A DNA stretch of 64,000 nucleotides from Acetobacter pasteurianus subsp. pasteurianus LMG 1262 = NBRC 106471 (GCF_000285275.1 NZ_CADO01000003.1:1-64000), one strand, 5' to 3'. Counted from the first letter of the stretch, positions 1 to 9,356 are shown. Made by a program: numbers and translations. Notes: generated from the sequence alone by a model not told the origin.

Positions 1-39
1 GCCGTGCAGTTCGCCTCAATCATCATCCTGCTTAACTGA
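1..39 (+). CDS. possible 3' end of a gene entering from the left
   Basis: Frame 1 is open from the first base and ends with TGA at 37-39. It gives a short hydrophobic tail (AVQFASIIILLN), which could be the last residues of a membrane protein. The convergent lipoprotein gene ends at 60, so spacing would be normal for two converging genes. Twelve residues cannot identify a family and the call may be chance. Confidence 0.25.
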   Translation, partial: AVQFASIIILLN

Positions 40-59
40 CGACACGCTGTAGAACAATA

Positions 60-758
60 TCACCCGTGCTGTGTTTTCTTCCGCACAATGGTGTGTCGCC
101 CAGTGGATTGACCAGAAGGAAGCTGGCGCAACTGCTGGGCAGCAACATCCGCCAATTGGCCCAGCAACTGGCTTAACACCTGCACCATTGGCATGGTGGC
201 ACTGGCCTGTGTGCCCTGCAGTGTAAAGTTCTGCATATAGTACTGCTCATCCTTGCCAGGAGCACCAGCAGATGCGGGCTGGATGGAAAGCGTGGCATCC
301 AGCTCCACGTTGCCTGACGGGCCGGTTGAGAAGCGGCTGATGGACATATCCACATAGGCTTCCGGCTCAGTCGCCACAGTATCATTCTCTACAAACACGC
401 CTGTGCCCGGCAGGCGCTGCGCCAGATCCCCCGCCATAACGCGGCTGATCTGGGCCGGCAGGGAATCGCTCCATGCATCAGCAGCAGAAACTGTAAGCTT
501 ATAACCACTATCTACCGTAACAATCCGGTCTCTATCCAAACCGGATGCCACAGTAGGCAAGCGCACTTCTACAAAACGTGGTCCACCTGGCTGCGGTTGG
601 CCGGGTGTAACCGCCAATGTGTAAAGGGAGGGACTCCCACCAGAGCAGGCCGTTAACGTAAAGGCCATAACACCCAGCCCGGCCACACCGCTCAGGCGGA
701 GCAACATACGCCGGTCAAGACGGGTTTTCATGGGCTTGCAAGAACCAGTTTGCGTCAT
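60..758 (-). CDS. pqiC: PqiC-like outer-membrane lipoprotein (ABC-type transport auxiliary)
   Basis: This is a 232-residue lipoprotein. A basic, hydrophobic N-terminus ends in the lipobox LTAC with the lipidated Cys at residue 38, so translation may really start at Met10. The body resembles the PqiC/DUF330 family, which sits at the outer membrane as partner of the MCE protein PqiB. Its start lies 5 bp beyond the stop of the upstream MCE gene, so the two are co-transcribed. The role inferred from family knowledge is lipid transport or envelope maintenance between the two membranes. The gene is last in a three-gene operon. Confidence 0.82.
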   Translation of the reverse strand: MTQTGSCKPMKTRLDRRMLLRLSGVAGLGVMAFTLTACSGGSPSLYTLAVTPGQPQPGGPRFVEVRLPTVASGLDRDRIVTVDSGYKLTVSAADAWSDSLPAQISRVMAGDLAQRLPGTGVFVENDTVATEPEAYVDMSISRFSTGPSGNVELDATLSIQPASAGAPGKDEQYYMQNFTLQGTQASATMPMVQVLSQLLGQLADVAAQQLRQLPSGQSTGRHTIVRKKTQHG

Positions 759-762
759 GATC

Positions 763-2499
763 TTATCGTCCTGAAAGCAGCGCAGAAGGATGGTTGGTCA
801 GGAAATCTGACAGGAACCGCAGGGAGCGCGCTGTCTGCCCCAACTGCACCACCATGGATTGCAGATTCCGATGGAAATCACTGTTGCCGCCATAACTGGC
901 CAGCAGGCGGTTGGCATTCTGCAGGGTTTGATCAAGCTGCTGTGCCATTTCTGGCAGACGCTTGCTCAGCGGTGCCATACCATTGCGCAGATCATGCGTA
1001 AGCGCCTGCAGGTTCTGCATGGAATTGCGCAGTCCAATCAGAGACTGCTTAACATCCGGGCTCACAAGTGTCTGATCCGCATGTGCCAGCAGATTATTGG
1101 CGTTTGTGCCAATCTGTTCAAACGGCATAGCCGCCAGACGAGACGTAATGGTGGACAGCGAATCCATAATTCCGCCCATCCCACCGGCCTGACTTGGAAT
1201 AACCAGCGTAGGACCTTCCATGCTGGTTGTGGCTGGTGCGGGATTCTTGATGAAGTTCAGGGAAATCATCCCCTCACCCGTCAGGAAGCTCACACTGTCT
1301 GTTGAAGCACGCAGACCATTCGCCACCAGAGTGCGGAACATATCTGTCAGATTGTTATTCCGCAGTTCAGCCGGAGACAGCACGCGTTCAGGCTGAACTT
1401 CCATGCCAATACGCACACGCGGATGGCCCGGGTTGGAGCTTAGATCCAGCTTTACACTGGTTACATTGCCCACCTGAATCCCAAACATCGTGACCTGGCT
1501 GCCAACATCCAAGCCTTTGACAGAAGACATTACATAAGTGGCAAGTGGCACGCGCTCACGATAGCCTGCGTTATCTGCATCCTCATGGGTATCATACAGC
1601 TTGAAAACCGTATTGGCTGGCGCTTCTGAAGCTGGATGCAAACGGCTTTCTGCAACAGGCGGCAGACCAAAAGCCACGCCACCAGAAAACAAAGCCTGCA
1701 GGGATTGTAACTGCACCTTAAGCCCACCGGCGCCAAACCCAACCTTAACGCCAGAAACGTTCCAGAAACGGGAATTGGTGTTCAGGTAATGATCATAGGG
1801 TTCGCGCACAAAAATCTGGATCATCACCGGGCCACGGCCGCCGGGTGGCATGGTGTAACCCAGCACTTCCCCCACATCCACATCACGGAAGAAAACAGGC
1901 GCCCCCTGCCCGATAGACCCGATATTGCCAGCTACCAGCGTATAAATACGACCCGGCTGATCTGACCTCACACCCGGAGGAGCTTCCAGCCCTTCAAACG
2001 TTGTGGTGCGTTTACCTGCAGGGTGGCCATTCTTGTTCAGCCCCGGATCAAACGCGATATACGCACCAGACATCAGGGTTTCCAAGCCGGTAATACTTGC
2101 CCCGTTGATACGCGGACGCACAACCCAGAACCGGCCGCTATCTGTCAGCATATCATTCGTACCCTTATTCATACGGATACGCACTTTGACATGCCGCAGA
2201 TCATCAGTCAGCGAAACACCTTCCACCGTGCCCAGAACCACAGATTTGTTTTTTACCTGTGTCTGGCCGCTGGTCAGGCCATCGGCTGTATCAAATACAA
2301 CGGTAATTTCTGGCCCATTGTCCATAAAACTGCGCCAGACCAGAAAGCCCGCAATCAGCACGGAAACAATGGGGATAATCCAGATAATGGAAAACCGAAT
2401 GCGCCTTACCAGAGCATCCTGAGCACTTTCCCCTTCTGGAGGAGAGAAATGATTATGACTGTGTCCGTTCACGCCCTGTCCGGCTCCATGTTGTCCCAA
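763..2499 (-). CDS. pqiB: PqiB-like MCE-domain intermembrane transport protein
   Basis: The 578-residue protein has one transmembrane helix near residues 32-53, then three MCE/MlaD domains at about 62-145, 185-250 and 315-385, and a long helical C-terminus. That is the PqiB layout: stacked MCE rings forming a tunnel through the periplasm. The preceding gene encodes PqiA and the following one PqiC, giving a complete operon. The ATG at 2499 overlaps pqiA by 31 bp. A GTG at 2472 that overlaps the pqiA stop codon as GTGA is an equally reasonable start. Confidence 0.88.
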   Translation of the reverse strand: MGQHGAGQGVNGHSHNHFSPPEGESAQDALVRRIRFSIIWIIPIVSVLIAGFLVWRSFMDNGPEITVVFDTADGLTSGQTQVKNKSVVLGTVEGVSLTDDLRHVKVRIRMNKGTNDMLTDSGRFWVVRPRINGASITGLETLMSGAYIAFDPGLNKNGHPAGKRTTTFEGLEAPPGVRSDQPGRIYTLVAGNIGSIGQGAPVFFRDVDVGEVLGYTMPPGGRGPVMIQIFVREPYDHYLNTNSRFWNVSGVKVGFGAGGLKVQLQSLQALFSGGVAFGLPPVAESRLHPASEAPANTVFKLYDTHEDADNAGYRERVPLATYVMSSVKGLDVGSQVTMFGIQVGNVTSVKLDLSSNPGHPRVRIGMEVQPERVLSPAELRNNNLTDMFRTLVANGLRASTDSVSFLTGEGMISLNFIKNPAPATTSMEGPTLVIPSQAGGMGGIMDSLSTITSRLAAMPFEQIGTNANNLLAHADQTLVSPDVKQSLIGLRNSMQNLQALTHDLRNGMAPLSKRLPEMAQQLDQTLQNANRLLASYGGNSDFHRNLQSMVVQLGQTARSLRFLSDFLTNHPSALLSGR

Positions 2500-3938
2500 T
2501 ATGCAGCAGCCTCAATTTTTGCCGGGCAATTTTGCCCGGCATCGGCTGGGGCCGTATCGCCGTTTTTGCCCGCTGCATCCCACATCAACCGAGGGTCAAA
2601 TGCATGCACTGCAAAAATTGTCAGCACCACAACGGCGGCAAAACATACCACACCGCCATTGGCACTGATGCTAGCCATACTGCTAAAGCGCACCATGGCT
2701 ACCAGAATGGAAACCATGAATACGTCAATCATAGACCAGCGCCCGATAACATCTACCAGCCTGTAAAGCCTGGATCGGGCAGCCAGATTTCGCGCAGAAT
2801 GGTATTTGGTGCTGATCACCATAAACATCAGCCCGATAATTTTAAGAACGGGTACCAACACACTGGCAAACAACACCAGCAGGGAAAGCGGGATCATGTT
2901 GCTTTCCCACAGTTCTATGGCCCCTTCCACAATGGTATGCCCCGTGCCTGCGCCCAGCCGGATAACGGTCATAACCGGGTAGATATTGGCAGGCAGATAA
3001 AACACCACAGCGGAAACAAGCAGCGCCACCGTGCGGGCAATGCTATCTGGCTTGCGTTGGCGCAGCACATGCCCGCAGCGAGGGCAAAACCCTAACGGAG
3101 CTGTTTGATCCAGCTTTTCATCAAACAACAGCACAGCAGAGCAAGACAGGCAGGAAACCATATGGCTGGGTGGCGGTATCTGGTCATCCGGCCCGATTTC
3201 CTCGCAGGATAGACGTACGCGCTGATTATCCATCCGCCGCAAGCTGGTATCTGTTTGCCTGCGCCGCCAGATCAATTCCGTATCCAACGTGGCATCTGTG
3301 GCGGACATGGTGACCATAAGTGAAGCGACCAGAAAAACTGCCGCCCCCACCTGCACATAAGCCATATCTGACAGCTTGGTGTAGGCCACAAAGACGCCCA
3401 GAATATACACTTCCACCATCGACCACGGGCGCAAGCGTTCATACCACTTAAGAAGATGCGGCACCCAGAACGGCAGCTTGGGCTGAAGCGCACCAACCAG
3501 CACCAGCATCATCATGCTGATAACAAGCCCCGGCACAATAATGGTGGCTATGGCCACCAGCACGCCAATTTCGCCCCACCCCTCATGCAACAATTCTATC
3601 GGGCCAGTAAGAATATCTACGGTTCTCTCCCGCCCATACAGATCCAGCATCATCAATGTGGAAAGCAGCATGGCCAAATAGAGAGAAGCCGAACTGATAC
3701 AAAAAGCCAGAGGCGTTGCGATAGGAGAAGTGCGATTGCGCCGATCCAGCAATTGCCCGCATCGGCAACAGCGTGCCTGTGTTCCGGGTTTAAGTTCTGA
3801 CAGATGCTGGTAATGGCCACAGCAAGGGCATTCCACAATGCCCTGCACAAGCCGAACATGCCGCTTTTCATCAACCGGAACATTCTGCCCGGGATTAAGG
3901 GCCTCCCGCACCAAGCCAAATAACTGCGACATGTTCAT
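2469..3938 (-). CDS. pqiA: PqiA-like integral membrane protein with two paraquat-inducible A domains
   Basis: The 489-residue protein contains two copies of the PqiA unit. Each begins with a rubredoxin-like CxxC pair (CPCC...CCRC near 37-60 and CLSC...CPRC near 261-288) followed by about four transmembrane helices. PqiA is the inner-membrane partner of the MCE protein PqiB, and the gene order here, A-B-C, matches the enterobacterial operon. Although named for paraquat induction, the family is linked to intermembrane lipid transport. No terminator is visible between the three genes. Confidence 0.87.
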   Translation of the reverse strand: MNMSQLFGLVREALNPGQNVPVDEKRHVRLVQGIVECPCCGHYQHLSELKPGTQARCCRCGQLLDRRNRTSPIATPLAFCISSASLYLAMLLSTLMMLDLYGRERTVDILTGPIELLHEGWGEIGVLVAIATIIVPGLVISMMMLVLVGALQPKLPFWVPHLLKWYERLRPWSMVEVYILGVFVAYTKLSDMAYVQVGAAVFLVASLMVTMSATDATLDTELIWRRRQTDTSLRRMDNQRVRLSCEEIGPDDQIPPPSHMVSCLSCSAVLLFDEKLDQTAPLGFCPRCGHVLRQRKPDSIARTVALLVSAVVFYLPANIYPVMTVIRLGAGTGHTIVEGAIELWESNMIPLSLLVLFASVLVPVLKIIGLMFMVISTKYHSARNLAARSRLYRLVDVIGRWSMIDVFMVSILVAMVRFSSMASISANGGVVCFAAVVVLTIFAVHAFDPRLMWDAAGKNGDTAPADAGQNCPAKIEAAAYWDNMEPDRA

Positions 3939-4110
3939 ACGGATAGTTCTTAAAACGAAAAAACTGTTCCGTCACACTCAAAACAGAATGGCACCCCTGC
4001 TTAAAGCCAGAAATGACGTTTTGTTGTTGCCCAAACTGCTAGGTAAATTGCAGTTTTCCCCTTGCGTAGGCACAGGGACCATGATAGTCACCGCCCCGCA
4101 AACAAAATGT

Positions 4111-4183
4111 GCCCGCTTAGCTCAGTTGGTAGAGCACGTCATTCGTAATGATGGGGCCGGTGGTTCGAATCCGCCAGCGGGCA
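4111..4183 (+). tRNA. tRNA-Thr (anticodon CGT)
   Basis: The 73-base sequence folds as a full cloverleaf: a 7-bp acceptor stem (GCCCGCT with AGCGGGC), D-stem GCTC/GAGC, anticodon stem CGTCA/TGATG, and T-arm GGTGG-TTCGAAT-CCGCC with discriminator A. The anticodon CGT is at 4144-4146, reading ACG threonine codons. The CCA end is not encoded. It stands alone between pqiA and a convergent glycosyltransferase. Confidence 0.96.
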
Positions 4184-4268
4184 TTTCCTTTTGCACTTCC
4201 CAAAATACTGAACCCACTTTTGCATTGCGCTGTAAAAATGCGTTTTATATCCGTCCATTCAAACAGTT

Positions 4269-5960
4269 TTACTGCTTTGGCGGCGTATTCAGCTTGTACA
4301 AACTTATGAGCAAATGATGGCCGTTGGAGTAATTCAGCCCACCTACTGTACCAAGGCTAACGGCATCTTCTGTTTTATTCCCCAGCGCTGCCATAAATGC
4401 GGGTGTATCGCGCTGATCAACAAGTGCCACCGTGCACTTTGCATCTGCCTTTACAGCTGCTGCAGCATTTTCTGCACCCGTTAGCAACACCTTGCCACCC
4501 AGCAGAAAGACCAGGCTGGGCTCAGAAAATGATACTGACACCACATGCGACTCTGCACACGGTTGGTGTGCTTGCACCAGTGCTGTCAGACGCGGGGCCA
4601 ACCAGATGCTCTGCAACTGTGGCACCACCACCGTAAACAGTCCCACATAGAGCAGCACAGCCGCTGCCACGCTGCTTAAAGCGGCCTGTTGCAAGCGTGC
4701 ACGTGAAATATACCATGTTGCAAGGCCAACCAACGGCAATACACCCAAGGCCAGAACAATAGCAGCTGCGGATATTTGGTGCTCCAACACCCAGACAAGG
4801 GTTGGGCCAGCAACGGCCAAGGCAATGCCCACCAGAGCCCACGCGACAGCATAAATACTGAGCAGCACCTTGCCCCAAACTCGCGCAGGCCAATTACGCC
4901 ATACGTCCCCACCTTGGGCCAGAAACGCTGCGGTAAGAATGGCAATAGCAGGATAAGTAGGTAGCACGTAATGCGGGAGCTTTGTCGCAATCGCTTCAAA
5001 CACCACCCAATGCGGAATAATCCAGCACAGCAAATAGCGCACTGTTTCTTGCTTACGCGCACGCCAAACCAAAGGTGCCACGCAGGCCGCAAAAAATGAG
5101 CCTGGCCAGAACGCCAGCAAAAAAACCAACAGGTGGTAGCCTGGTGGCAACCCATGCGCTTGCTGCCCAGAGGCCACCTTGCCTAAAAAGTTGGTACCTA
5201 CAGCATTCCGAAAAAACTCACCGTGGCTCACAACCCCAATAGCTACACACCACGGCACCAGAATAGCTGTGGACAGAAGCCAGCCCCATGCCGGGCGCAT
5301 TCTGTGCCACAGACCAAAATCTCGTTCTAACATCCCCAACACCAAGGGTGTCGCAAGAGATGGGATAAGAATAACCGGCCCTTTCAACATCAGGCCGCAG
5401 CCAATGGCACCCCAATACAGCAAAGCACGTTTTATGGGCGTGGCCACACTTTGCTGGCGATCTCGCAAAGCGCCTGTTAACGCCAACTGCGCAAGCAAAA
5501 CTGTAAGCAGCAGGCAGGAATCGATAGTGGCCATACGGCTTTCTGCTGCAACCAGCACAGAAGCCATAAACAACAAGCCCGCACCCAATCCGGCCGAAGC
5601 CCCAAACAGCATGGAGCCAATAAGTGCTGTAAGAACAACAGCAGCAGACATGGCCAGAAGTGAGGGAATACGATACGGCCAAACAACACGCTGATGCTGC
5701 ATTCCTGTAAGAGAAACAGCAGCAGCCTCCAGCCAGTAAATACCAGCCGGTTGCAAATAACGCGGTTTGTCCTGAAAGCGCACATCTACAAAATTGTGCG
5801 ATTCTAGCATCTGCGCTGTGGCTTCCATGTATCGGGGTTCATCCCGATCAAATGGTGGCGTAACAGCGCGCCCTGGCAGAAACAGCAAAAAAGCAGCAAG
5901 GCCTAAAAGCAGCAGAGCTTTAAGAGAAAGTGGCTGGTGACCGTTTTTCTGATTCAGCAT
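4269..5960 (-). CDS. ArnT-like family 39 glycosyltransferase
   Basis: This 563-residue membrane protein has about a dozen transmembrane helices. The first periplasmic loop carries the acidic motif FDRDE at 37-41 followed by EPRYME, typical of GT39/ArnT enzymes, which move a sugar from a polyprenyl-phosphate carrier to lipid A or another acceptor outside the cytoplasmic membrane. Its start overlaps the stop of the upstream GT2 gene by 7 bp, so the GT2 enzyme probably makes the lipid-linked donor. No arnA, arnB or pmrD gene is nearby, so the sugar need not be aminoarabinose. Confidence 0.83.
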   Translation of the reverse strand: MLNQKNGHQPLSLKALLLLGLAAFLLFLPGRAVTPPFDRDEPRYMEATAQMLESHNFVDVRFQDKPRYLQPAGIYWLEAAAVSLTGMQHQRVVWPYRIPSLLAMSAAVVLTALIGSMLFGASAGLGAGLLFMASVLVAAESRMATIDSCLLLTVLLAQLALTGALRDRQQSVATPIKRALLYWGAIGCGLMLKGPVILIPSLATPLVLGMLERDFGLWHRMRPAWGWLLSTAILVPWCVAIGVVSHGEFFRNAVGTNFLGKVASGQQAHGLPPGYHLLVFLLAFWPGSFFAACVAPLVWRARKQETVRYLLCWIIPHWVVFEAIATKLPHYVLPTYPAIAILTAAFLAQGGDVWRNWPARVWGKVLLSIYAVAWALVGIALAVAGPTLVWVLEHQISAAAIVLALGVLPLVGLATWYISRARLQQAALSSVAAAVLLYVGLFTVVVPQLQSIWLAPRLTALVQAHQPCAESHVVSVSFSEPSLVFLLGGKVLLTGAENAAAAVKADAKCTVALVDQRDTPAFMAALGNKTEDAVSLGTVGGLNYSNGHHLLISLYKLNTPPKQ

Positions 5961-6727
5961 TCACGAATCGATTTTGGAAGATGCGTACGATTCCGCAACC
6001 ACATCACGCCCAGCAGATCACGCACGCCAACCACTGCACGATTAAAGTTGGTGTATTTAGACTGCCCATGCAAACGCGGCCGATGCGTAACAGGGTGGCA
6101 CACCAACGGCACACCGTAAGATGCGAACAACGCCGGAAGGAAACGATGCAAGCCCTCAAACTGCGGCAAGCGCAGGAAGTCTTCTCGTTGGAAAATTTTG
6201 ATAGGTGCGCCTGTATCCGGGCACTGATCATTTAAAAGTTTCTGCCGCAACCCGTTAGCAAAACGCGTTGCAAAACGGCGGGACCAACCATCTTTACGGC
6301 GCGTGCGCACCCCCACAACAAGTGGGGCCCTCCCCTTGGTTGCCTGCGCTTGCGCAAGAGAAACTAAATTACCGAGCTCACGTGGGTCATCCTGCCCATC
6401 ACCATCAATAGTGGCAATCCATGTTCCTCGGGCAGCTGTAATGCCTGTGCGTAGGGCAGCAGACTTACCGCAACGCCGATCATGAGAAAGAATGCGTAAA
6501 CTTGGCAAACATTCATCCCGCAAACGTTGCAAAACTTCTACGGTTTGATCTTGGCTGCCATCATCTACAAAAACCACTTCGACCGCAGGCAATTGCTGCA
6601 TGGCCTCGGCCAGTTCCCGGCAAACCTGTGGCAGATTATCCTGTTCATCCAAAACAGCAATAACGATGCTCAGTTCACACTGAGCATCGTTATGCTGTGA
6701 CGGTGTGGCTGAAACCAGACCTGTCAC
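5954..6727 (-). CDS. family 2 glycosyltransferase (dolichol-phosphate mannosyltransferase type)
   Basis: The 257-residue protein has the GT-A fold signature: SIVIAVLDEQDN near the N-terminus, DDGS at 55-58 for nucleotide binding, and DGDGQDDP at 108-115, the metal-binding stretch of the DPM1/ArnC group. There is no clear C-terminal membrane anchor, unlike ArnC. It is expected to transfer a sugar from a nucleotide donor to undecaprenyl phosphate for the GT39 enzyme it overlaps. The start is GTG. The gene begins 27 bp after atpF on the same strand, so it may be read through from the ATP synthase operon. Confidence 0.84.
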   Translation of the reverse strand: MTGLVSATPSQHNDAQCELSIVIAVLDEQDNLPQVCRELAEAMQQLPAVEVVFVDDGSQDQTVEVLQRLRDECLPSLRILSHDRRCGKSAALRTGITAARGTWIATIDGDGQDDPRELGNLVSLAQAQATKGRAPLVVGVRTRRKDGWSRRFATRFANGLRQKLLNDQCPDTGAPIKIFQREDFLRLPQFEGLHRFLPALFASYGVPLVCHPVTHRPRLHGQSKYTNFNRAVVGVRDLLGVMWLRNRTHLPKSIREC

Positions 6728-6753
6728 GTATTCACCATTCAGCTGATAATGTT

Positions 6754-7257
6754 TCAGGCTGCCTTGCGCGCAAGAGCGGCAGGCAAACCAGCCAGCGCCT
6801 GATCAACAAGCCCTGCGGCTTTCTGCTCATCAAGCGTCTGAGGAATAACACCGTTGGCAGCCTGTACGGCCACATCAATTGCCAACTGGCGCACTTCTTT
6901 AACAGCAGCGCGTTCTACAGCAGCAATACGATCACGCGCCATTTGCTCATGACGCTGCACAGCGGCTTCTGCCTCTGCGCGTGCTTTCTGGGCCATTTCA
7001 GCGGCTTGCTGATGCGCCTGCTCTACATAAGACTTAGCTTCTGCCAGTGCCTGCTCACGATCACGCGTGGCATCTTCTAGCATCTGCTCAGCTTCTCTTC
7101 TCAAGCGGGCAGCTTCATCCAGTTCTTCACGGATACGGTTGGCGCGGCTATCCAGAACGGTGGTAATAGGCAGCCAAATCTTTTTGCCAACCAGCACAAA
7201 GAACAAAACGAACGAAACAGCGACCCAGAAACCCGCTTCGTGAAAAATGCCAGACAT
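6754..7257 (-). CDS. atpF: F0 ATP synthase subunit b
   Basis: The 167-residue protein has an N-terminal membrane helix (about 8-28) followed by a long charged, alanine- and glutamate-rich coiled coil. This is the peripheral stalk subunit b, which holds F1 still while the c-ring turns. It is the last F0 gene in the operon and follows the b' subunit gene by 23 bp, the usual alphaproteobacterial arrangement. Confidence 0.93.
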   Translation of the reverse strand: MSGIFHEAGFWVAVSFVLFFVLVGKKIWLPITTVLDSRANRIREELDEAARLRREAEQMLEDATRDREQALAEAKSYVEQAHQQAAEMAQKARAEAEAAVQRHEQMARDRIAAVERAAVKEVRQLAIDVAVQAANGVIPQTLDEQKAAGLVDQALAGLPAALARKAA

Positions 7258-7280
7258 GACGAAAATTCCCCCGGAGCTGG

Positions 7281-7880
7281 TCAGATAGTGCTGTGCGCCG
7301 AAGCGCTTTCAACCTTCTGGGCAACAAGCTGAGCATCAGGCACAATACCTGTCAGACGCTGAACCAGAGCCTGCGTGGTATCACCTGCAATTTCTTTAAG
7401 CGCGCTCAATGCACGCGTTTTTTCCTCAGCCACGCGTTTTTCGGCATCAGCAATTTCTGCTGTTACCCGCGCATTAATTTCCTGCATCTGCTGTTCGGCA
7501 GCTTTATGTTCTTCTGCCAGAACCTGATCAAGATGCGCCTGAGCTTCTGCCATGGCATCTTTACGGGCCTGCTGAAGTTCAGCAACAGCTTTATCGGCGT
7601 CCTGCTTAGCCGCGCGTGCAATTTCCAGATCCCCGGAAATACGCTTGCTACGGTCTTGCAGCACCCGGGTAATACCGGGCAGCATGGCTTTGCTGAGCAC
7701 CATATAAAAGACGAAGAAAATTACCGCGCCCCACATAACCTGACCGGTTACAAGGGGGTTGGCAAAATCTAGCTGAGGCATTCCCGTGGCATATGCACCA
7801 GGCGCGGAAACGGCCAGAAGAGACACACCGGAAACCGTTGCCAACAGGCCGGCACGAAGCATCTTCTTAATCACACCCAC
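7281..7880 (-). CDS. atpG: F0 ATP synthase subunit b' (second b-type stalk subunit)
   Basis: This 199-residue protein has a membrane helix at about 45-65 followed by a coiled coil, as in the b' subunit that pairs with b in photosynthetic and alphaproteobacteria. It carries an extra N-terminal hydrophobic stretch of about 30 residues ending in AYA, which looks like a signal peptide. The GTG start is supported by an AGGAG site nine bases upstream. The gene sits between atpE and atpF. Symbol usage varies (atpF', atpF2, atpG). Confidence 0.9.
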   Translation of the reverse strand: MGVIKKMLRAGLLATVSGVSLLAVSAPGAYATGMPQLDFANPLVTGQVMWGAVIFFVFYMVLSKAMLPGITRVLQDRSKRISGDLEIARAAKQDADKAVAELQQARKDAMAEAQAHLDQVLAEEHKAAEQQMQEINARVTAEIADAEKRVAEEKTRALSALKEIAGDTTQALVQRLTGIVPDAQLVAQKVESASAHSTI

Positions 7881-7911
7881 AGGAATGTTCTCCTCTTTCC
7901 TGAAAGCTTTC

Positions 7912-8145
7912 TCAGACGAACAGGATCAGGAACGCGATCAGCAGCGCGAACAGAGCGATAGCTTCTGTCAGAGCAAAGCCGAGCATACCCAGACCGAACA
8001 CATGCGGGCGGGAAGCCGGGTTGCGCGCAATGCTGCTTACCAGCGTGGAGAAGATGTTGCCGAGGCCGATACCAACGCCGGCAAGGGCGATCACGGCGAT
8101 ACCTGCACCGATTTCCCGGGCTGCAGCGATGTCCATATCAGTCAC
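7912..8145 (-). CDS. atpE: F0 ATP synthase subunit c
   Basis: The 77-residue protein is a two-helix hairpin with the polar loop RNP at 41-43 and the proton-carrying glutamate at residue 61 ([10 protein letters not shown]). It forms the rotating c-ring in the membrane. The GTG at 8145 and an ATG three codons later are both possible starts. The sequence is highly conserved and unambiguous. Confidence 0.96.
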   Translation of the reverse strand: MTDMDIAAAREIGAGIAVIALAGVGIGLGNIFSTLVSSIARNPASRPHVFGLGMLGFALTEAIALFALLIAFLILFV

Positions 8146-8191
8146 TTCCTTGTTTCAAGTACAGTTCAAACGAAACGGGCAAAGCAGCTCC

Positions 8192-8941
8192 TCAGTGAGC
8201 CACGGCCTCCCGCAGGTAGATGCACGTCAGAATGGCAAACACATAGGCCTGCAACACACCAACAAGCAACTCAAGAGCCATCAGTGCCACGTTAATGGCA
8301 ATCGGCCCAACCGCAAACACGTCACCCACCACACCAAAACCGGCGAGCATGATAACAAAGCTTGCGAAAATATCGAACATGACATGCCCGGCAACCATGT
8401 TGGCGAACAGTCGGATGGAGAGGCTGACAGGACGCGAAAGAAAAGAAAGAATTTCAATCGGGATCAGCAGCGGAGCCAGAAACGGGCTAGCGCCTTCCGG
8501 CATGAAGTGCGCAAAGAAACGCAGCCCCTGCACCTTAAGGGAGACAATAACCGTAAGCACAAACACCATCATGGCAAGCGCAAAGGTTACGGCAATATGG
8601 CTGGTAAACGTAAAGGAAAACGGCAGCAGACCAATATAGTTACCGGCCAGAATAAAGAAGAACAGCGTGAAGATGAACGGGAAGAAAGCCGTGCCTTCTG
8701 GCCCGATCGTATCAACCGCCATGTTATGAATAAATTCGTAACAAACTTCTGCCGCTGCCTGCAAACGACCGGGAACAACTGCTGCTGGGCGCATACCAAA
8801 ATACAGGAATGCCAGAACCAGACACACTGCCACAATCATGTACAGGGGGGATTGGCTGAAACGCAATGCTTCGCCCAGCCCACCAAGAACGGGATGAAGC
8901 TCAAACTGTTCAAGTACGTTGATGCTGGAACCGCCCGCCAC
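8192..8941 (-). CDS. atpB: F0 ATP synthase subunit a
   Basis: This 249-residue membrane protein has the essential arginine at residue 177 inside SIRLFANMVAGH, which faces the c-ring glutamate and separates the two proton half-channels. The length and helix count fit bacterial AtpB. It lies between atpI and atpE, in standard order. Confidence 0.96.
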   Translation of the reverse strand: MAGGSSINVLEQFELHPVLGGLGEALRFSQSPLYMIVAVCLVLAFLYFGMRPAAVVPGRLQAAAEVCYEFIHNMAVDTIGPEGTAFFPFIFTLFFFILAGNYIGLLPFSFTFTSHIAVTFALAMMVFVLTVIVSLKVQGLRFFAHFMPEGASPFLAPLLIPIEILSFLSRPVSLSIRLFANMVAGHVMFDIFASFVIMLAGFGVVGDVFAVGPIAINVALMALELLVGVLQAYVFAILTCIYLREAVAH

Positions 8942-8995
8942 AACCGCTCTCCTAAAACCCTTTACCGCATCCGAATCGTATCGGATTACAGCTTC

Positions 8996-9298
8996 TTACT
9001 TGCCGTCTATCGACTTGACCAGCCGCCAAACATTCAGCACGCCAGCACCTCCGCCCATCAGCGCGAAGATAACGAGAAAAACTGCCCGGGTTTTCAGCCA
9101 GTGATCCAGCTCCCACCCAATTGCAACGCCCACTATCAGTGCTGAAAGCATTTCTGCCCCAGCTCTAAGCGCCAGCCCAGGAAGAGATTGCTCTATAGCA
9201 TCTTCTTTCTCGGCTGAATCTTCCTTTTTCTCTAGGCCAGAGCGGCGTTCTGCCGCCTTTAGCCGAGCATCGAAGGAATCGTCACCGTTCTTACTCAT
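8996..9298 (-). CDS. atpI: ATP synthase assembly protein AtpI
   Basis: I place the start at ATG 9298 (MSKNGDD...), which follows an AAGGGG site and lies downstream of a candidate promoter; an in-frame ATG at 9346 would add 16 residues. The protein of about 100 residues has a charged N-terminus and two membrane helices, as in AtpI, which helps assemble the c-ring. It is the first gene of the F0 operon. Confidence 0.86.
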   Translation of the reverse strand: MSKNGDDSFDARLKAAERRSGLEKKEDSAEKEDAIEQSLPGLALRAGAEMLSALIVGVAIGWELDHWLKTRAVFLVIFALMGGGAGVLNVWRLVKSIDGK

Positions 9299-9327
9299 TC
9301 TTCGCCCCTTCAGAGGGGTGCAGGCGC

Positions 9328-9356
9328 TTGCTAACGGGGCTGTCATATCCTGTCAA
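9328..9356 (-). promoter_or_regulatory. candidate promoter of the F0 operon
   Basis: On the minus strand a TTGACA box (9351-9356) is followed after 17 bases by TAGCAA (9328-9333). The -35 box is perfect and the -10 box weak. It would start transcription close to 9320, supporting ATG 9298 rather than 9346 for atpI. Confidence 0.4.

Noticed and set aside
3838-4317. 159-codon plus-strand frame through the pqiA start and the tRNA
   Set aside because: It runs antisense to pqiA and straight through a perfect tRNA-Thr, with no plausible protein features.
8021-9145. 374-codon plus-strand frame
   Set aside because: It is antisense to atpE, atpB and atpI; the product is His/Lys-rich with no domain.
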